Positions 22,638 to 34,375 of a DNA stretch of 64,000 nt are shown piece after piece. Source of the stretch: Euonymus europaeus (lineage: Eukaryota; Streptophyta; Magnoliopsida; Celastrales; Celastraceae); NCBI GenBank assembly GCA_963580455.1, contig OY756969.1, positions 10,927,501-10,991,500 on the forward strand. Reading direction: 5' to 3'. The translations under genes and the position numbers were made by a program. The notes under the pieces are model-generated. The model searched no databases. It was given only the letters and a program-made list of their open reading frames with translations, and was not told the origin of the DNA. How positions within the stretch are numbered: the first letter of the stretch is position 1; each line of letters opens with the position of its first letter.

Positions 22638-24414
22638 ATGCCTAGAGGTGGAGGGTCACGTCGTTCTTTTGTAAGGGGAGCCTCTCCATTGACGTCATCA
22701 TCGATAGGTCGAGGTCGTGGAGGATCTTCCCCATCTACACCAGAGTTTCCTTCGATCCCTCCGAGTGAACCGGATACACTGAATGTGGGTAGTGCATCTA
22801 CGTTCGCTCCATCCTCTTCGACTATTGGCCCAGATCAGCGTACAGTGATCACTATTTTTGCTTATTATTTTTGCTAGAGTTTCAAGCATTTTTATGTGTT
22901 TCTTTCTATTAATTGTATCTTTTTTTTTCTTCTCTAGGTTGAATCCTTCTGAGCCCTGTTCTCGGAGGATCAGAAAGATATTTGAGGAGCGTTTGGACGT
23001 TGCTGGCTCAGCTTGGAAGAAGGTCACACCTGCAACAAAGGCTCTATATTTTGATGAGTTTATGGTATTTTGATATCTTCTAATTCTAATTTTTTCACTT
23101 TATATAAGTGTAATCTACATAACTTGTTCTATTTAATTTAAAAGAAACTAACACATTATTTTATGTTTCCAATTTCAGAAATATTTTACATGGGACCAGA
23201 CGATTGATGGATTAGTGAGGATCGCTTGGCAAAAGAAGGCATCTAAACGCTACAGCGACATGCTTAGCGATTTAAAGGGAAAACCGAGACCTGTGTTCAT
23301 TCCCGAGGAAACATGGACAAGCTGGCAACGTGACTGGAGTGAGGAGGCATATGTTGCGCGTTCCAGAAGGAATGCTGTCAATAGGCAACGTGGTGGCACT
23401 CACACGGGTGGATCTGTCACACATGCTACGCATGCGTTAAGATTGGTAAGTTGTATTTTTTTTTCATTTTTTTAATTTTGTTATATGCAATATTTTATAA
23501 TAACAAATTAATATATTTTTAGTCGAGGTTATTTGGACAAGAGATAGGACCCATTGAGTTGTTCGAATATACACACACAAAGGGTCATGACCGACAGAGC
23601 TACTGTGATGAGAAGTCCCAAAATATGCATGTAAGTTTATTGTTTAAAGTTTCATACTAAAGATGAGTTGGAAAAGTTGGTTAACTTCTCATGTGTGCTT
23701 GTTTTTTTTTTTATATTTCTTATTACAGACTAAAGCTACTTTTTAGATCTTCTCGTATGGAATTTGTTGGATAATGTGAGAATCTTGGTTTGCTGGATAA
23801 ATGGTTGTATTTTTGGAGTAGTGTTGGATGTTGGAGAATGACTTTATGTGAATATTTGAAGTGTTTTTAAACATGTTTACAGGTTGAGTTTATCCAAAAT
23901 ATAGGGGAGACTCTGTCGAAATTTTGTTAAATTTGATGATTCTAATTATTGTATTGTAATTGTTTATTATGTTATTTTTGCAATAACACAGGAGGCAATC
24001 GAGTCTTTACGCATCACGCAATCCCAACCCGAGCAGGGATCCTCTAATCCACGCATAGTCGATGAGAGAGCTCTTTATTACGAGGCTGTGGACGGGGAGA
24101 AAAGGAGGAGAGTCTATGGTGTAGGTTCGCAAGCCTCAGCATATTATGGACATTCAGGGGCCACATCATCGACGACACAGTCTCCTGTTACAGAAAGCCA
24201 CTTGGAGGGCATCATTCAGGATCGAATTTCAGAGGTACGCCAAAATATGCAAGAGGAGAGAGAGGAGATGAGAAAGCAGATGGAAGATCGTCTTGTCCAG
24301 ATGTAGGAGCGTATGGCGTAGATGCAGGAGCGTATGGAGCAGGTAACCACAGCTCTCCTTCAATCGGGTCAGATCTTGCCTCATCCATCATCGTCTCCGG
24401 ATGCGCAGGATTAG
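22638..24414 (+). pseudogene. TNPA-like protein (Transposase_24, Ptta/En-Spm family)
   Basis: Five exons can be traced with GT...AG boundaries: 22638-about 22846, 22938-23064, 23179-23445, 23523-23630 and 23992-24414. Exon 1 encodes a Ser/Pro/Gly-rich amino terminus (MPRGGGSRRSF). Exons 2-4 encode the Transposase_24 core (RIRKIFEERLDVAGSAWKKV, RIAWQKKASKRYSDML, FIPEETWTSW, ELFEYTHTKG). Exon 5 ends in a Glu/Arg/Met-rich coiled coil. Two in-frame TAG codons (24304 and 24319) lie in short repeats of ATGCAGGAGCGTATG, each explained by CAG to TAG. The family is thought to bind the subterminal repeats and bring the ends together. It lies 75 bp after the TNPD-like stop, in the same orientation. Confidence 0.88.
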
Positions 24415-24629
24415 TTTTTTATGATATTTATGTTATTTTCTTTTTTACGAGTACATTTATGTATTATACGTTTACGTATACTGTTGTATTATATACTTTT
24501 CTTGCATTTTAATAACTATTCTGGATTGCATAAATTTTACAGTTTGAGCAGGTTTTTTTGGCGAATTTTTATTTTAATAAATATATTTTTCAGGTTAATA
24601 TTAATTATTTTCAAGTTTTGACGATTGGT

Positions 24630-25047
24630 AAAAAAAAACAATTACCGACGAAATAAAAATTAAATTTATTTAAATTATTTAATATTACCGACGGATTACC
24701 GACGAAAATTAAATAAAAATTATTAATTTTGAATACTCTTAGCGACGGATTGCCGACGGAAATTTATTTTTTCAAAAATATATTTAAATAATTTTACCGA
24801 CGAATTACCGACAAATATGTTGGTCGCAAAAATGACTCCAAAACAGGTAAATTTGCCGTCAGAAAGGTTGCTTATTGCCGACGGAAACTTCGTCGGTAAC
24901 TTACCGACGAATTGAATTTTCGGTCGGTAATTATTTACCGACGAGCGATTTACCTACGGAAAAATGCCGTCGGTAAACCGTCGGTAATTTTAATTACCGA
25001 CGAAATAAGGGTTTTACCAACGGAAATTTCCGTCGGTAATTTATCAT
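24630..25047. repeat. CACTA right subterminal repeat array
   Basis: Many copies of TACCGACGAA / ACCGACGGA and complements (for example 24643, 24685, 24695, 24743, 24885, 24901, 24940, 25006) precede the right terminal repeat. It mirrors the left array and carries the same core. Confidence 0.88.
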
Positions 25048-25059
25048 TTTCTTGTAGTG

Positions 25060-25062
25060 ACT
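25060..25062. repeat. CACTA target-site duplication, right copy
   Basis: ACT follows the right terminal repeat exactly and matches 16526-16528. Confidence 0.9.
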
Positions 25063-26640
25063 TTGCATATTTTGGCATTTGTTTGATGGCATCTAAAAGA
25101 GGAATGTTAATCTCCACCTTCTTGAAAGTATCCAAGATTCCTTGCGTTGGATCTTCTTTCTTGGACTTCTGCACTCTGCTAGGAAAAGGAGCATGTGAAG
25201 AAATATAATTTGGAAGGTTAGAGTTAACCTGCAGATTTGGCGTTTCCTGGAAAGGAGTAGCACTGCTGCTAAAATTTGGATCTAGAACGTCTGGATTGAT
25301 CATATTATCATAGTCAAGGTTCTTCTCTTCTTCTGGCACGCTCATTTTTCCAATTGTTTTCCCTCCCCTCAAAGTGATTGCTTTAGCATGTTCATTAATC
25401 TTAGGGTTGACAACAACTTGGCCAGGAAGCTTTCCAGGTTCTCTTTGATTTAATGCAGTGGCTAACTGTCCCATTTGTTGTTCCAAATTTGCAATGGCGT
25501 TATCAGTTTTTTGCATGAATGCTTGAGTGCTCTGTGCCATAGATGTAACCATATCTTCAAGTGATGGTTTCAGAGGCTCCACTTGAACTCGATGTTGCGG
25601 TAATTGACCAAAAGGTTGTTGCATTGGTTGATTATTACTCCACCTAAAATTTGGATGATTCCTCCATCCTGGATTGTAGGTAGGAGCAAATGGATCATTC
25701 CTTGGCCTTTGCATTTGGTTTTGATTCTGATTTGGATACATACCAAATGCATTTATTTGTGCATCCAAGACCGCAACTTCATTTTGTGGAAAACTTTCCA
25801 TAGCATGTCCAGGTGTACTGCACACAGCACACACTTGAGAGCCTGGAATGATTAACTACTTCACCATATTTGTCAAGTTTGCAATTTGGGCCTCCATGTT
25901 TGAACTTGATTGTGCTTCGTAGACTCCAGCCCTTTTTTGAGGTTCTCTCACTCTGTTGTAGCTCCATTGTTGAGAATTAGTTGACAGAGTTTTGAACATC
26001 TCCCTTGCTTGTCCGGCATTGTTATTCATCAATCCACCACCAGATGTGGCGTCCCTTCATAAAAATATTGCATTAGTAGCCATTCTTGAATATTATAATG
26101 AGGACAAGAGCTTAAGAGCCTCTTGTATCTCTCCCAATATTCGTGGAATGCTTCTCCATCATTTTGTTGGATGCTCACTATCACTTTTCTTATTTTATTT
26201 GTCTTTTGAGCTGGAAAGTATTTCGTCAAGAACTTGTTTGCCAAATCTGTCCATGTTCTAATTGAAGCTCTTGGTAAAGAGTGAAGCCATGTCTTTGCTT
26301 GTTCCTTCAGACTAAATGGAAACAATTGCAGATGAACCTACTCATCAGTTAAACCTTTTATTTTAATTGTGGAACAGACATCAGAGAATTCTTTAAGATG
26401 CATTTGAGGATCTTCTCCAACATGGCCTAAGAATGTAGGCACAAATGAATCATTCCTGACTTTAGTTCAAAATTGTCTACAGTAGTCTGGGGGTAGACAA
26501 TGCATGAAGCTTGATCTGCTGCTTGAGACACAGAGAAATCCTTAAGTGGCTTGTTCATGTTATCTTGTTCTTCTTCCATTTGGACTAGGGCTCTGGGACT
26601 TGTAGTTGGTGATGACAAAGGTGATCTCTCTGGAGTGCGA
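25063..26640 (-). pseudogene. Athila gag, interrupted by CACTA
   Basis: Minus-strand gag begins near 26640. The true start is unclear; the visible amino terminus includes TPERSPLSSPTTSPRA and an acidic MEEEQDN segment. A frameshift near 26462 precedes the conserved capsid block (FVPTFLGHVGEDP, HLKEFSDVC) and, after a TAG near 26345, FPFSLKEQAKTWLHSLP, LANKFLTKYFP and SIQQNDGEAFHEYWERYKRL. A stop region lies near 25855. Next comes a zinc knuckle CAVCSTPGHAMESF whose last Cys is now Phe. A Gln/Asn/Pro-rich tail and a basic/acidic link follow to 25063, where the CACTA starts. The frame resumes at 16525 in the protease. The product would be the capsid and nucleocapsid. Confidence 0.9.
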
Positions 26641-27198
26641 TGGTCTCTTTTTCGTTGTTGACAAAATAAACAGATATCCGCTAATTTTGTGTTTAACGAA
26701 ATATCGTCACTCGATAAGTTCCCAAGATCTGACCTGGATATTCATGTATCTGCAAAATAGGAGAAATAACAATATAAATGAATTACTTAGGTGGCGAGGC
26801 CAACCATGAACATAAATTAATATAGAGAAAATTTGGTGGATGGCAGTGCCAATCACAACCAGAGGATTAAAGGAGTTAGTTGACAATATATAAAAAGTTA
26901 GTATACAGAAGAAATAAAATGAGGCAGAAAAGGCCAACCATAAAAAAATGATGTTAGTAAATATTAAGGTACATTAATAGGCGGTAGAACCAGCCATTAA
27001 TATTAATAGATATATACATATATTAACAACAGTAGGCGGTTGAACCAGACGTTAATAGAAAACAAAATGGGGCATTTAAGCTAACCATGTTAAAGAATGA
27101 CATATCATGTAAAACCTTCCATGTAGGAGGTGCTAATCAACAAAAATAAATAAATAAATTATATACAACAGTTAGATGACATTATATTAGGTAATCAC
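26641..27198 (-). other. Athila 5' leader with degenerate repeats
   Basis: Non-coding leader between primer site and gag. Motifs such as AGGCGGTAGAACCAGCC (26980 area) and AGGCGGTTGAACCAGACG (27034 area), separated by AT-rich spacers, look like a decayed tandem repeat of about 50-60 bases. No ORF is supported. Confidence 0.55.
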
Positions 27199-27217
27199 AT
27201 CCCCGGCAACGGCGCCA
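27199..27217 (-). other. Athila primer-binding site, tRNA-Asp
   Basis: The minus strand reads TGGCGCCGTTGCCGGGGAT, complementary to the 3' end of plant tRNA-Asp(GUC). It lies five bases from the 5' LTR (27223). Use of tRNA-Asp is a known Athila feature and supports the orientation and lineage. Confidence 0.93.
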
Positions 27218-27222
27218 AAAAT

Positions 27223-28742
27223 TGTTATGTCGTTAGTAAAAATTTAAAATATACTTACAAATGTACAATTAATATATAGTGAACAAGTACAAGTCGATCC
27301 CACAAGGAGTGATGCTAATAGATATATAATCTAACACTTGAATATAATTGATACAATTATAAAAGGGGGAAAAAAGGGTTAAATCTTGTAATAGATAAAA
27401 ATTAAGACAAAGAAATTGATGTTGAGAACAAGAATGAGAACTGATATTAATGAAAACAATAGCTAAGACTCACTATCCACCACAAGACATTTAAACAATT
27501 TATAAGAAATAATAGACTAACAATTTAAACAAGCATATGATGACAACATTCACAACAAGGTCATGGCCAAACTCAAGTTGTATGATTCTCTCTTAATTGC
27601 ATGTAAAGTGTATGGCGTCTACCTCATTACGTGTATTCTTAATTGAAATCTAGCATGGCATCTGCATCAATCAACAATCAAGAATCCAATAAGAGCAAAG
27701 ACAATATGAATGTCACAAGAATCCTAATACATGGTATTTGTACTTAGGTATTCAAGAATTGATTTTTCATAATTCATTTTCAACTGAATTATATGTTTCA
27801 AGAAAGAACATATTCAACAAGGCAATTGACCATGTTCTACAACAATTAATTCTAATACATGCTTCAAAGTTAGCTAATCAAAGAAACACAATACTAGAAC
27901 TCACATAACATGAAAAAAACAAAATCATCATGCTTGTAGAAATTGAAATTCACACAACTTATAAAATTGAAAACATGCTTAGGGCTTCAAGACAAGCCCT
28001 AACTAACAAGAGTTTAGTTATACATAACCAAATAAAACATGAAACATAAAAACATAATTACAAACACAAGGCTTGTTTTCTTCTTCTCCTTCTCCTCTTT
28101 TTGCCTCCAATACTTCTCCTCTTTTTCTTCTTCTCCTACTCCTCTCTATTTATAGATAAAATGAGCACATAGTGGAGGATTTAGTGTCATATTTTGGTGG
28201 TGGATTGTCCATCAAATTCGTGTGGTGGATTGTCCATTCTTTGAATGGAAATAGTATCATCAATGACATCAACTTCCAATTACACACTACTCTTGTAACT
28301 GCATTCTGGGCCTAAACGAAGCTTATTATGAACTCAAACCCTTCATCAATATTGTAGATACAAATGTGTAGATAATTATGGGCTTTTGAATCACTCAATT
28401 GGGACATCAGACGCTCAAGTTATGGGCTTCTTAAGGTCTGGTCTTTAAACAGAAATTCTGCTTCGGATATAACTTCCAAACTTGACTTTGAGGCAACCTT
28501 TAGAGGCCCAAATGAACTCCGATTTTTGTGAACCAGCACTTCCTGAAAAGCTTGAAGTGTCCTTTAAAAATATTCTGAAGATCAAATCTCATTCTGACAG
28601 CTCTTACTACCTCTTAACCTGCAAAACATCCAAGAAGATCTTAAGTATAATAATCTTGAAAATTCAGCTTTTAAGCACAATTTCTTGGCATTGCTTTAGT
28701 AGCATTTTAGCACTTTAAGAATGTATATTCTGGCACTTATCA
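27223..28742 (-). mobile_element. Athila 5' LTR (copy C)
   Basis: The plus strand starts TGTTATGTCGTTAGT and ends CTTATCA. A TATA-like box on the minus strand lies near 28144-28154. It is next to the primer site, so it is the 5' LTR of the minus-strand element. It is close to copies A and B, with scattered differences. The right flank (TGGGGTGCC) does not continue the copia sequence that lies left of copy B. Confidence 0.93.
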
Positions 28743-28915
28743 TGGGGTGCCTTACCCCTTCTCCATACGTAACAAACTCACTTACCTTTTTTCTGGATTT
28801 TTGCCGATCAAAATATTTTTATGGTGACCAATTGCACCTATTACAATTGGTGGCGACTCTATTTTAAAATTTTCTTTCGCAAAACCGGTTGCGACACTCT
28901 CATCATCTTTGCTTG
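28743..28915 (+). mobile_element. Remnant of a Tat/Ogre-like gypsy LTR-primer junction
   Basis: GGGTGCCTTACCCC near the start and TTGGTGGCGACTCT at 28847-28860 resemble the LTR end and the tRNA-Arg-type primer site (TGGCGACTC) of Tat/Ogre elements. The following TTTTAAAATTTTC and GTTGCGACAC fit the same leader. The stretch is short and the LTR is not delimited, so this is tentative. Confidence 0.35.
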
Positions 28916-29130
28916 GCGTGACATTTACCACCTTGAGCACCTCAACCTTGGATGGGGAAGAGTCAGCATTCTGATGGTCCATTTTTTCATGAGATTCGAA
29001 TCCTTTATTGTCACTCGATGAGTTTTCCTCCATTTTTCCCTTATTCGCCATTTGCTTCATGAGCAAGCTGAGCTGCTCTTTTAGTTTTGCTACCTCCCGA
29101 CTCAGTTGGTGTTCATGCTTTGTTGGTTAC
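28916..29130 (-). other. Short coiled-coil coding remnant, unassigned
   Basis: The minus strand encodes a Lys/Glu/Leu-rich segment (SREVAKLKEQLSLLMKQM) continuing into an acidic Ser/Asn-rich region. The heptad spacing suggests a coiled coil. It may be a piece of a retroelement Gag or of a captured gene. It has no clear start and no recognisable domain. Confidence 0.3.
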
Positions 29131-30686
29131 ATTGTAATGGTGAGTTGTGATTGTGAGCGAGTGTTATATGAAAACTCGAGCAAGAAGTTTATGGGTGCAC
29201 AATTTAGAAAATTGGTCTATGGTACTTCAAAGTCTACCACACTACAAGTGTTCCATTCAAACATGCATAAGATCAAAGATCTAGACCAAGAAAATTGGAA
29301 GTATTTATATGAGATTGAGCATTTTTTATGGACTAGGGCTACTTTCCTGACATATTGCAAGAATGACAACATCATTAACAACATGTCAAAGAGCAATAAT
29401 TCGAAGATATTGAATATCAAACATAAGCCCATTATTACCATGCTGGAGGAGCTCAAAGCTGAGGCAATGGATAGGCATGTTAAGCTACAGACTAAGATGC
29501 AAAGAAAGAGACAAAAACTAAATAAAGGAATCTACGAATGGGAGAACTAGAAGTTTGAAAAAAGTCGATCATGGACAGCAAAGTGGATTGGAGGCTATGC
29601 ACAATCAGTTTTCTAGTTAAATCTGTTGTCTCATCTTCAGTAGTAAAATTATGTTCCATTATTTTAATATGTGACAATGCAGTATGTTGTCAATGTTTCA
29701 GGTCACCAAAAAACTAGAGAAACATGTTGTTAATGTTCGTGATGCATCATGCTCATGTAGGGCATGAGACCTATCTGGTATTCCTTGTGTACATGCTATT
29801 GCAGCAATTGGATGGGTGTATAAGGACCCAACAGACTTTGTGCATGAGGCATACACAAGGGAGACATTCTTGCAAGTGTACAAGTTTAATGTGGAGCCAA
29901 AAAATGGAGAGAATTTAGGGGTGGGAGTAGCTAGAGATAAGGTTCTCCCCCTATTCAGATAGCCACTACAGGAAGACCAAAGAAGAAGAGGAGGGGAGAA
30001 CATGAAGAGGCAAGGAATAGTTCATGGTTGAAAAGAAGATATCCCAAAGTGAAATGTAATAATTATGGTTAGGAAGGGCATAACAAAAGGATATATAAAC
30101 TACCACCCAAGTCTCAGGTAAATTCCATTCTCCATACCACAAATTCTATTATATTTTTTTGTCTCCTTAATTTCTTATGCTTGAAAAATCAATCATCTGG
30201 AAACACTGGTAAGACATATGAAAGAGGAGAACAAAGTGTTGTTGGCCTAGAAGACTTGTTGGTTCTAGAATAGTTGTTGGTAGAGGAAGAGGTGCTACTA
30301 GAGATAGAGGAAAAGGTTCTATTAGAGGTCGTGGAAGAGCTATTTGTAGAGGTTGTGCAGACACTAAAGCTGGAAGTGAGCAGGGTAGCAAAACTACTAA
30401 AAGGGATGCCAAAAAGATGTCAGTGAGGAGAAAAGGTGCCACTTTTGAGTTAACTAGTAGGAGGGACACTTTACAGAGTCCATCTGTGCGCATGGAGGGT
30501 ACTTGGACTCATTCCTCATCCACTGCATCAACACTGCTAGGCGCAACATCTAGCTCAAGGTACAATGTTGGTTACGTGCAACTCAACAATCCATTAACGA
30601 AGCAAGGAAGAATGTTTATGGAGGAGTTAATGGCATCCATGTTTTGGATGGCCTTTTTGTTGAACTGCTATATATTGGACATGTAA
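29104..30686 (+). pseudogene. MuDR-type MULE transposase, 3' part
   Basis: The plus strand encodes the C-terminal half of a MuDR-like transposase. It starts with CERVLYENSSKKF, then NNMSKSNNSKILNIKHKPII, the usual segment after the DDE core. A SWIM zinc finger follows (CSCRA, then GIPCVHAIAAIG, 29748-29820). A degenerate CCHC knuckle near 30050-30090 has lost two of its Cys to Tyr. Then an Arg/Gly-rich and Ser/Thr-rich tail runs to 30686. Stops include a TGA where Trp is expected in the SWIM finger and a TAG in the knuckle; the frame changes near 29550-29740. The catalytic core is missing, so this is a truncated relic. Terminal inverted repeats were not found. Confidence 0.8.
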
Positions 30687-32759
30687 TGCGTGCGTTATTT
30701 TTGTAATTTCTGCTTTTGGAATGTTTGACACTTAGTACTCTTTTGGACTATATGGACTATTTGAACTCGTTGACTAATTGTGATGGATGGTAAGATATCT
30801 GTGACTAATCTATTTATGTTTCATTCTGAAATTTCATTTGCAGATATAGTTTTCATTTTTTTGGTGACTTTATTGGAACATCGAGCATGTTAATTCAAAT
30901 TGGTTTGTTAGCGTTGAATTGAAACGGTAACTAAAAGTGTCATTTAACAAAAAAATCCACATGTAAAACAATTTCCAAGTAACACAGGGTCAAATGTCAC
31001 ATAAGCAAAATAGCTACCCAATTTTGGGAACTCCTAACCAAATGGTTAGACTAAAAGTTGTATTTACCCTTAGAAAATTAGTATATTGAAGGTCTCACGT
31101 TAGATGGGTTAGATACATTTTTAGTCATTGAAAGATGTTTCATTTTTCATTTTGGTCACTGAATGTTCAAATATTACAGATCAGTAATCCAAAGTTTTAA
31201 TTTGTTTCAGACTAGTCATTTAACGTTATCATATTGGAACAACAAGGTTACCTTTTTGGAACAACAAAGTTACCATATTTGAACAATTTGAAGGATTGCA
31301 ACCTTGAATTTAAGTTTCACAAACAACACCCTTCTATCTTCAGCCATAGGCTTCCATTCTAAATAGGTTTCCATTCTCAATTATTGTGAACTTCTAGATT
31401 TATTGTGAAAAATATTGTATGCCTTATCATTCTGTTTAGCTTTTAGAATGTTTCATTCTTCAATTGATTGTTATCTTCAACTTTCAAGTCAGGGGCGAAC
31501 GAGCATCCAAAATGAGGGCGGAAAATTAATAGTTGGAAAAAAATTGAAAACTTTTAAAATTAAAGAAAATAATGACATCGTATAATGAATTTAGTATGGG
31601 AAGGCAAGAAGAAGATTGACTGATTATGGCCATGGGCTTTAATTTTGGACTAAATTGGGTGTTTTGAAAAGGGCTTAGGGATTCACATGACCACATGGAT
31701 CTAAGTGAAAAGAATAAATTGGACCTAAGTAGTGGGTATAGAATTGGCCTTGAGAGTTGCGATAAAAAATAATTTATTAAGCAAAATAAAGAGAAATCAA
31801 TAATGAATTAAGATTGGGGGAATACATAATTTCAAGGAGGGATTTTTTTTTGATATATTATATATATATAATTTTTTTTAAAGGCCATAAAACAACGTGG
31901 GTCCGCCACTTTTTCAAGTGTTTGTCTTATTGGTTATATTGATTCAAGTTCTTGTTATTCGTTTTCTTACCTCTCCAAGACAAAGTGTTAGAAGGGATGG
32001 ATGGTTCTGGTCCTAGGAACACCTTGATAGACAACAAAGCTTGGAAAGAACACGTAAGTGTTCTATTGCATGTCTCTTGTTCTATAATTATTATTGCGGT
32101 TTAAAGGCATGGTGGGAGTTATTGTACAGTTAGGAAGTCTGTTCTAGATTGGCTTTTACTCTAAATAACTGCTGAAAACATGGAGACCACCCCTGTTTAT
32201 ATTTTATCAGATACACTCCCACCTCTTTAGCAAATGATCAAGTCTATCACTCTCTGAGTTATTCATTAACAATGAGCCTCAAGTGCGATGCACATGACAC
32301 AAGACTCAAAACACTTTACTATTAGCCTGGCAACTGCCTCCATCGCCAATCTCTGTGAAGTAGGATAGCTTTTGCTCATATTAAAGGGTTCTTGCTAGGG
32401 ATTTTGAGCAAGGCTTTGGATGTTTAAGTCTTGGAATAACTTGAAATTGGGGACTAAAAATGGTAGAATTAGATTAGAAAATTGTAAAAAAGTTAGATAA
32501 ATGACGTAAGAAATAGATAGATAACCTAAGCATCACACATAGGGTTGCTTGGCGTCGCATCGAAGGATGATTGCATCAAACATTTGCAAAGTAAGTCACA
32601 TGCTTGAAAGTACTCTGGATATTATTCATCCATCATCATTGTAGACCCTAAAATCTGGAATAAAAAAAAAACTTGATTGAGACCTTCGACAACCTACAAA
32701 GAGACACTAAGTCGAACGAATGAATGATGGCCATCGAAGTGATCTTAGACGACAAACTC
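30687..32759. other. Non-coding AT-rich stretch
   Basis: No gene is recognised. Around 31090-31270 a segment of the 'ttagtcattgaaagatg / ttggtcactgaatg' type resembles a short dispersed plant repeat. An AT-rich stretch with TA repeats lies at 31850-31880. A short plus-strand segment near 31990-32055, ending at a GTAAGTG, could be a stray exon but has no recognisable match. Confidence 0.4.
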
Positions 32760-33102
32760 CGATGACAGATAGGGACTTTATAGTGAGAGAAGTTAATAGG
32801 ATTTTAAATAGAGGAGGACAACATAATGTAGATCATAGAGATGTATGAGGCTGGGACTAATCATACTTATAGTGCTCCAGCTCACATGTTTGGTACGTGA
32901 GTTGCATAAGATGGTAAGCATTAGGTTTGTAGTTGGCCATCGGGCCTTTGTTTGACATCAATTTACATTTTGAATGTTATTTGTATGGATGACCCAACCC
33001 GTGGGTCATTAATGTAGAACAGGCGGGCCTCGATGGGCTTAGGTTTTTTTTGGGCCAAGCAAGCTTGTAATGATGGAAGGGCAATGTGAGACTCACTCTA
33101 GT

Positions 33103-33436
33103 GGGCTCACAAACCTTATATCTGGAATAGGCTGTGTGGGCCTCAATTCATTGGGCTCACAAGTTTAATGTCGAATGAGATTTGTGGACTTCCTCACAAG
33201 CCTAATGTCGAATGGGCTTTTTGGACCTCAGTGTGTTGGTCTTACAAGCTTGATGTCGAACAAACTTCGTGGCCCTCAGTTTGTTGGGCTCACAACCCTG
33301 ATGTCGAACGAGATTCGTTAGGCTCACAAGCTTGATGTCCAACAGGCTTCATGGGCCTCAGTTCTTCGGGCTCACAAGTCTGATATCAAACGAGCTTCAT
33401 AGGCCTCAGTTCATTGGGCTCGCAAGCCTTATGTAG
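33103..33436. repeat. 48-bp minisatellite, array 1
   Basis: Units contain GGGCTCACAAGCCTGATGTC followed by a G/C-changing GAAC-GGCTTCGTGGGCCTCAG core. About seven to eight units are present, some shortened (for example around 33190 and 33300-33330). Composition is GC-richer than the flanks. Confidence 0.8.
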
Positions 33437-33481
33437 CCATTCTAGATGTAAATGGTTTTTTGTACATACAATTTATCCCCC

Positions 33482-33514
33482 ACTCTTGTAGTCAAGTTCC
33501 TTGGCTTTAAGAGT
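33482..33514. repeat. Hairpin repeat H1
   Basis: Arms ACTCTTGTAGTCAAG and CTTGGCTTTAAGAGT with a TTC loop. Fifteen pairs with two G-U type pairs and one mismatch. Preceded by a C-rich TATCCCCC element, as in the other copies. Confidence 0.65.
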
Positions 33515-34072
33515 AGTGAATCATTTTCATCCATGGGCTCATACAAAAACATGGTCAAAGATAAAGAATTCAAGACATTTTCCATGGATGGAACACCTAC
33601 TTTGTTGCTTCCAACGTCGTATAGTATATGCAGTGCTCCATTATGGATAATGATTCTCAAGGTCACATATCTTAAAAGCGTTTACCATTTTCAATTAATG
33701 ATCTAAGTGACTATATTGAGCTTATTAGACGATCAAGTTTGATGATGGAGGGGAACTTTATAGTGAGAAAAGTGAATAGGCTTTTAGAGAAAGGATGAGA
33801 GCATAATGTAGATCATAGAGATTTTATGACGCTCGGACTACTCATACTTATAGTGCGCCATCTCATATGATTGAAACTTGAGCTGCATGCGCTATCAAGC
33901 ATTATGCTTGTAGTAAGCCACTAGACTTTTGTTTAACGTCAGTTTACACTTTTAATGTTTTTTGTATGGATGGCCCGTGGGCCGTTAATTTTGAATGAGT
34001 CTCCATAGGCCTAGGTTTCATTAGGTCAAGCGAGCTTGTAATGATGCACGGGTTGTATGGACCTCACTCTAG

Positions 34073-34336
34073 TAGGTTCACAAGCGTTGTTGAATAGTCT
34101 TTGTGGAGTTGAGTTTGTTGGGATCACAAGCCTGATGTCGAATGGACTTTGTGGGCCTCTATTCATTGGGCTCACAAGTCTAAGGTCGAACGGGCTTCAA
34201 GGACCTCAGCTCATTGGGCTCACAAATATGATGTCAAACATGTTTCGTGGGACTCAGTTCATTGGGCTCCAAAGCCTGATGTTAAATGGGCTTTGTGTGC
34301 CTCTGTTCGTTGGGCTCTCAAGCCTTGTGTAGCCAT
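34073..34336. repeat. 48-bp minisatellite, array 2
   Basis: About five units of 48 bases. Because 48 is divisible by three, the array gives an apparent 16-residue repeat protein (GLTSLMSNGLCGPLF-like). This is an artefact of the repeat. Confidence 0.8.
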
Positions 34337-34375
34337 TATAAACGTGGATGTTTTTTACACATACAATTTGTCCCC

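Larger units (their letters stand above)
16529..25059 (+). mobile_element. CACTA (En/Spm) DNA transposon, 8.5 kb, with TNPD- and TNPA-like genes
   Basis: Terminal inverted repeats are CCCTACAAGAAA on the left (16529-16540, first CA changed to CC) and TTTCTTGTAGTG on the right (25048-25059). A perfect 3-bp duplication ACT (16526-16528 and 25060-25062) flanks them. Dense subterminal arrays of ACCGACG / CGTCGGT motifs occur at both ends, as in plant CACTA elements. Two plus-strand genes follow in order: a TNP2-type transposase and a Ptta/En-Spm (Transposase_24) protein. It is inserted in the Athila gag-pro region in the opposite orientation. Both genes carry disabling mutations. The ends are close to intact, so mobilisation in trans may have been possible. 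Confidence 0.96.
8830..28742 (-). mobile_element. Athila-lineage Ty3/gypsy retrotransposon, nearly complete, with nested CACTA
   Basis: Two direct LTRs (8830-10358 and 27223-28742) bound a minus-strand gag-pol with Athila features: a tRNA-Asp primer site, a DLGASVNLMP protease, an FMDD reverse transcriptase, and an additional 3' ORF in the env position. Subtracting the 8.5-kb CACTA insertion leaves about 11.4 kb, the usual Athila size. Coding order on the minus strand is gag, PR, RT, RH, IN, 3' ORF. Frameshifts and stops make it non-autonomous. The bases flanking the LTRs (GATCA before 8830, TGGGG after 28742) do not match, so the expected 5-bp target duplication is missing. Confidence 0.93.
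32760..33725. repeat. Diverged tandem duplication, unit 1
   Basis: It shares order and sequence with 33727-34690: an opening segment (GGGACTTTATAGTGAGAGAAG), CATAATGTAGATCATAGAGAT, a region with ATGGATG..CCCGTGGG, a 48-bp minisatellite, then a hairpin sequence and GATAATGATTCTCAA. No coding capacity is supported. The two units are well diverged, so the duplication is old. Confidence 0.8.

Noticed and set aside
27199..27217. tRNA-Asp gene
   Set aside because: Only the 3' terminal complement is present. It is the primer-binding site of the Athila element.
34057..34332. ORF with a 16-residue repeat, resembling a repeat protein
   Set aside because: It is explained by a 48-bp minisatellite. The sister array contains units of other lengths, so the frame is not kept.
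33103..34336. CRISPR-like array
   Set aside because: The repeats are contiguous 48-bp minisatellite units without unique spacers, and the genome is a plant's.
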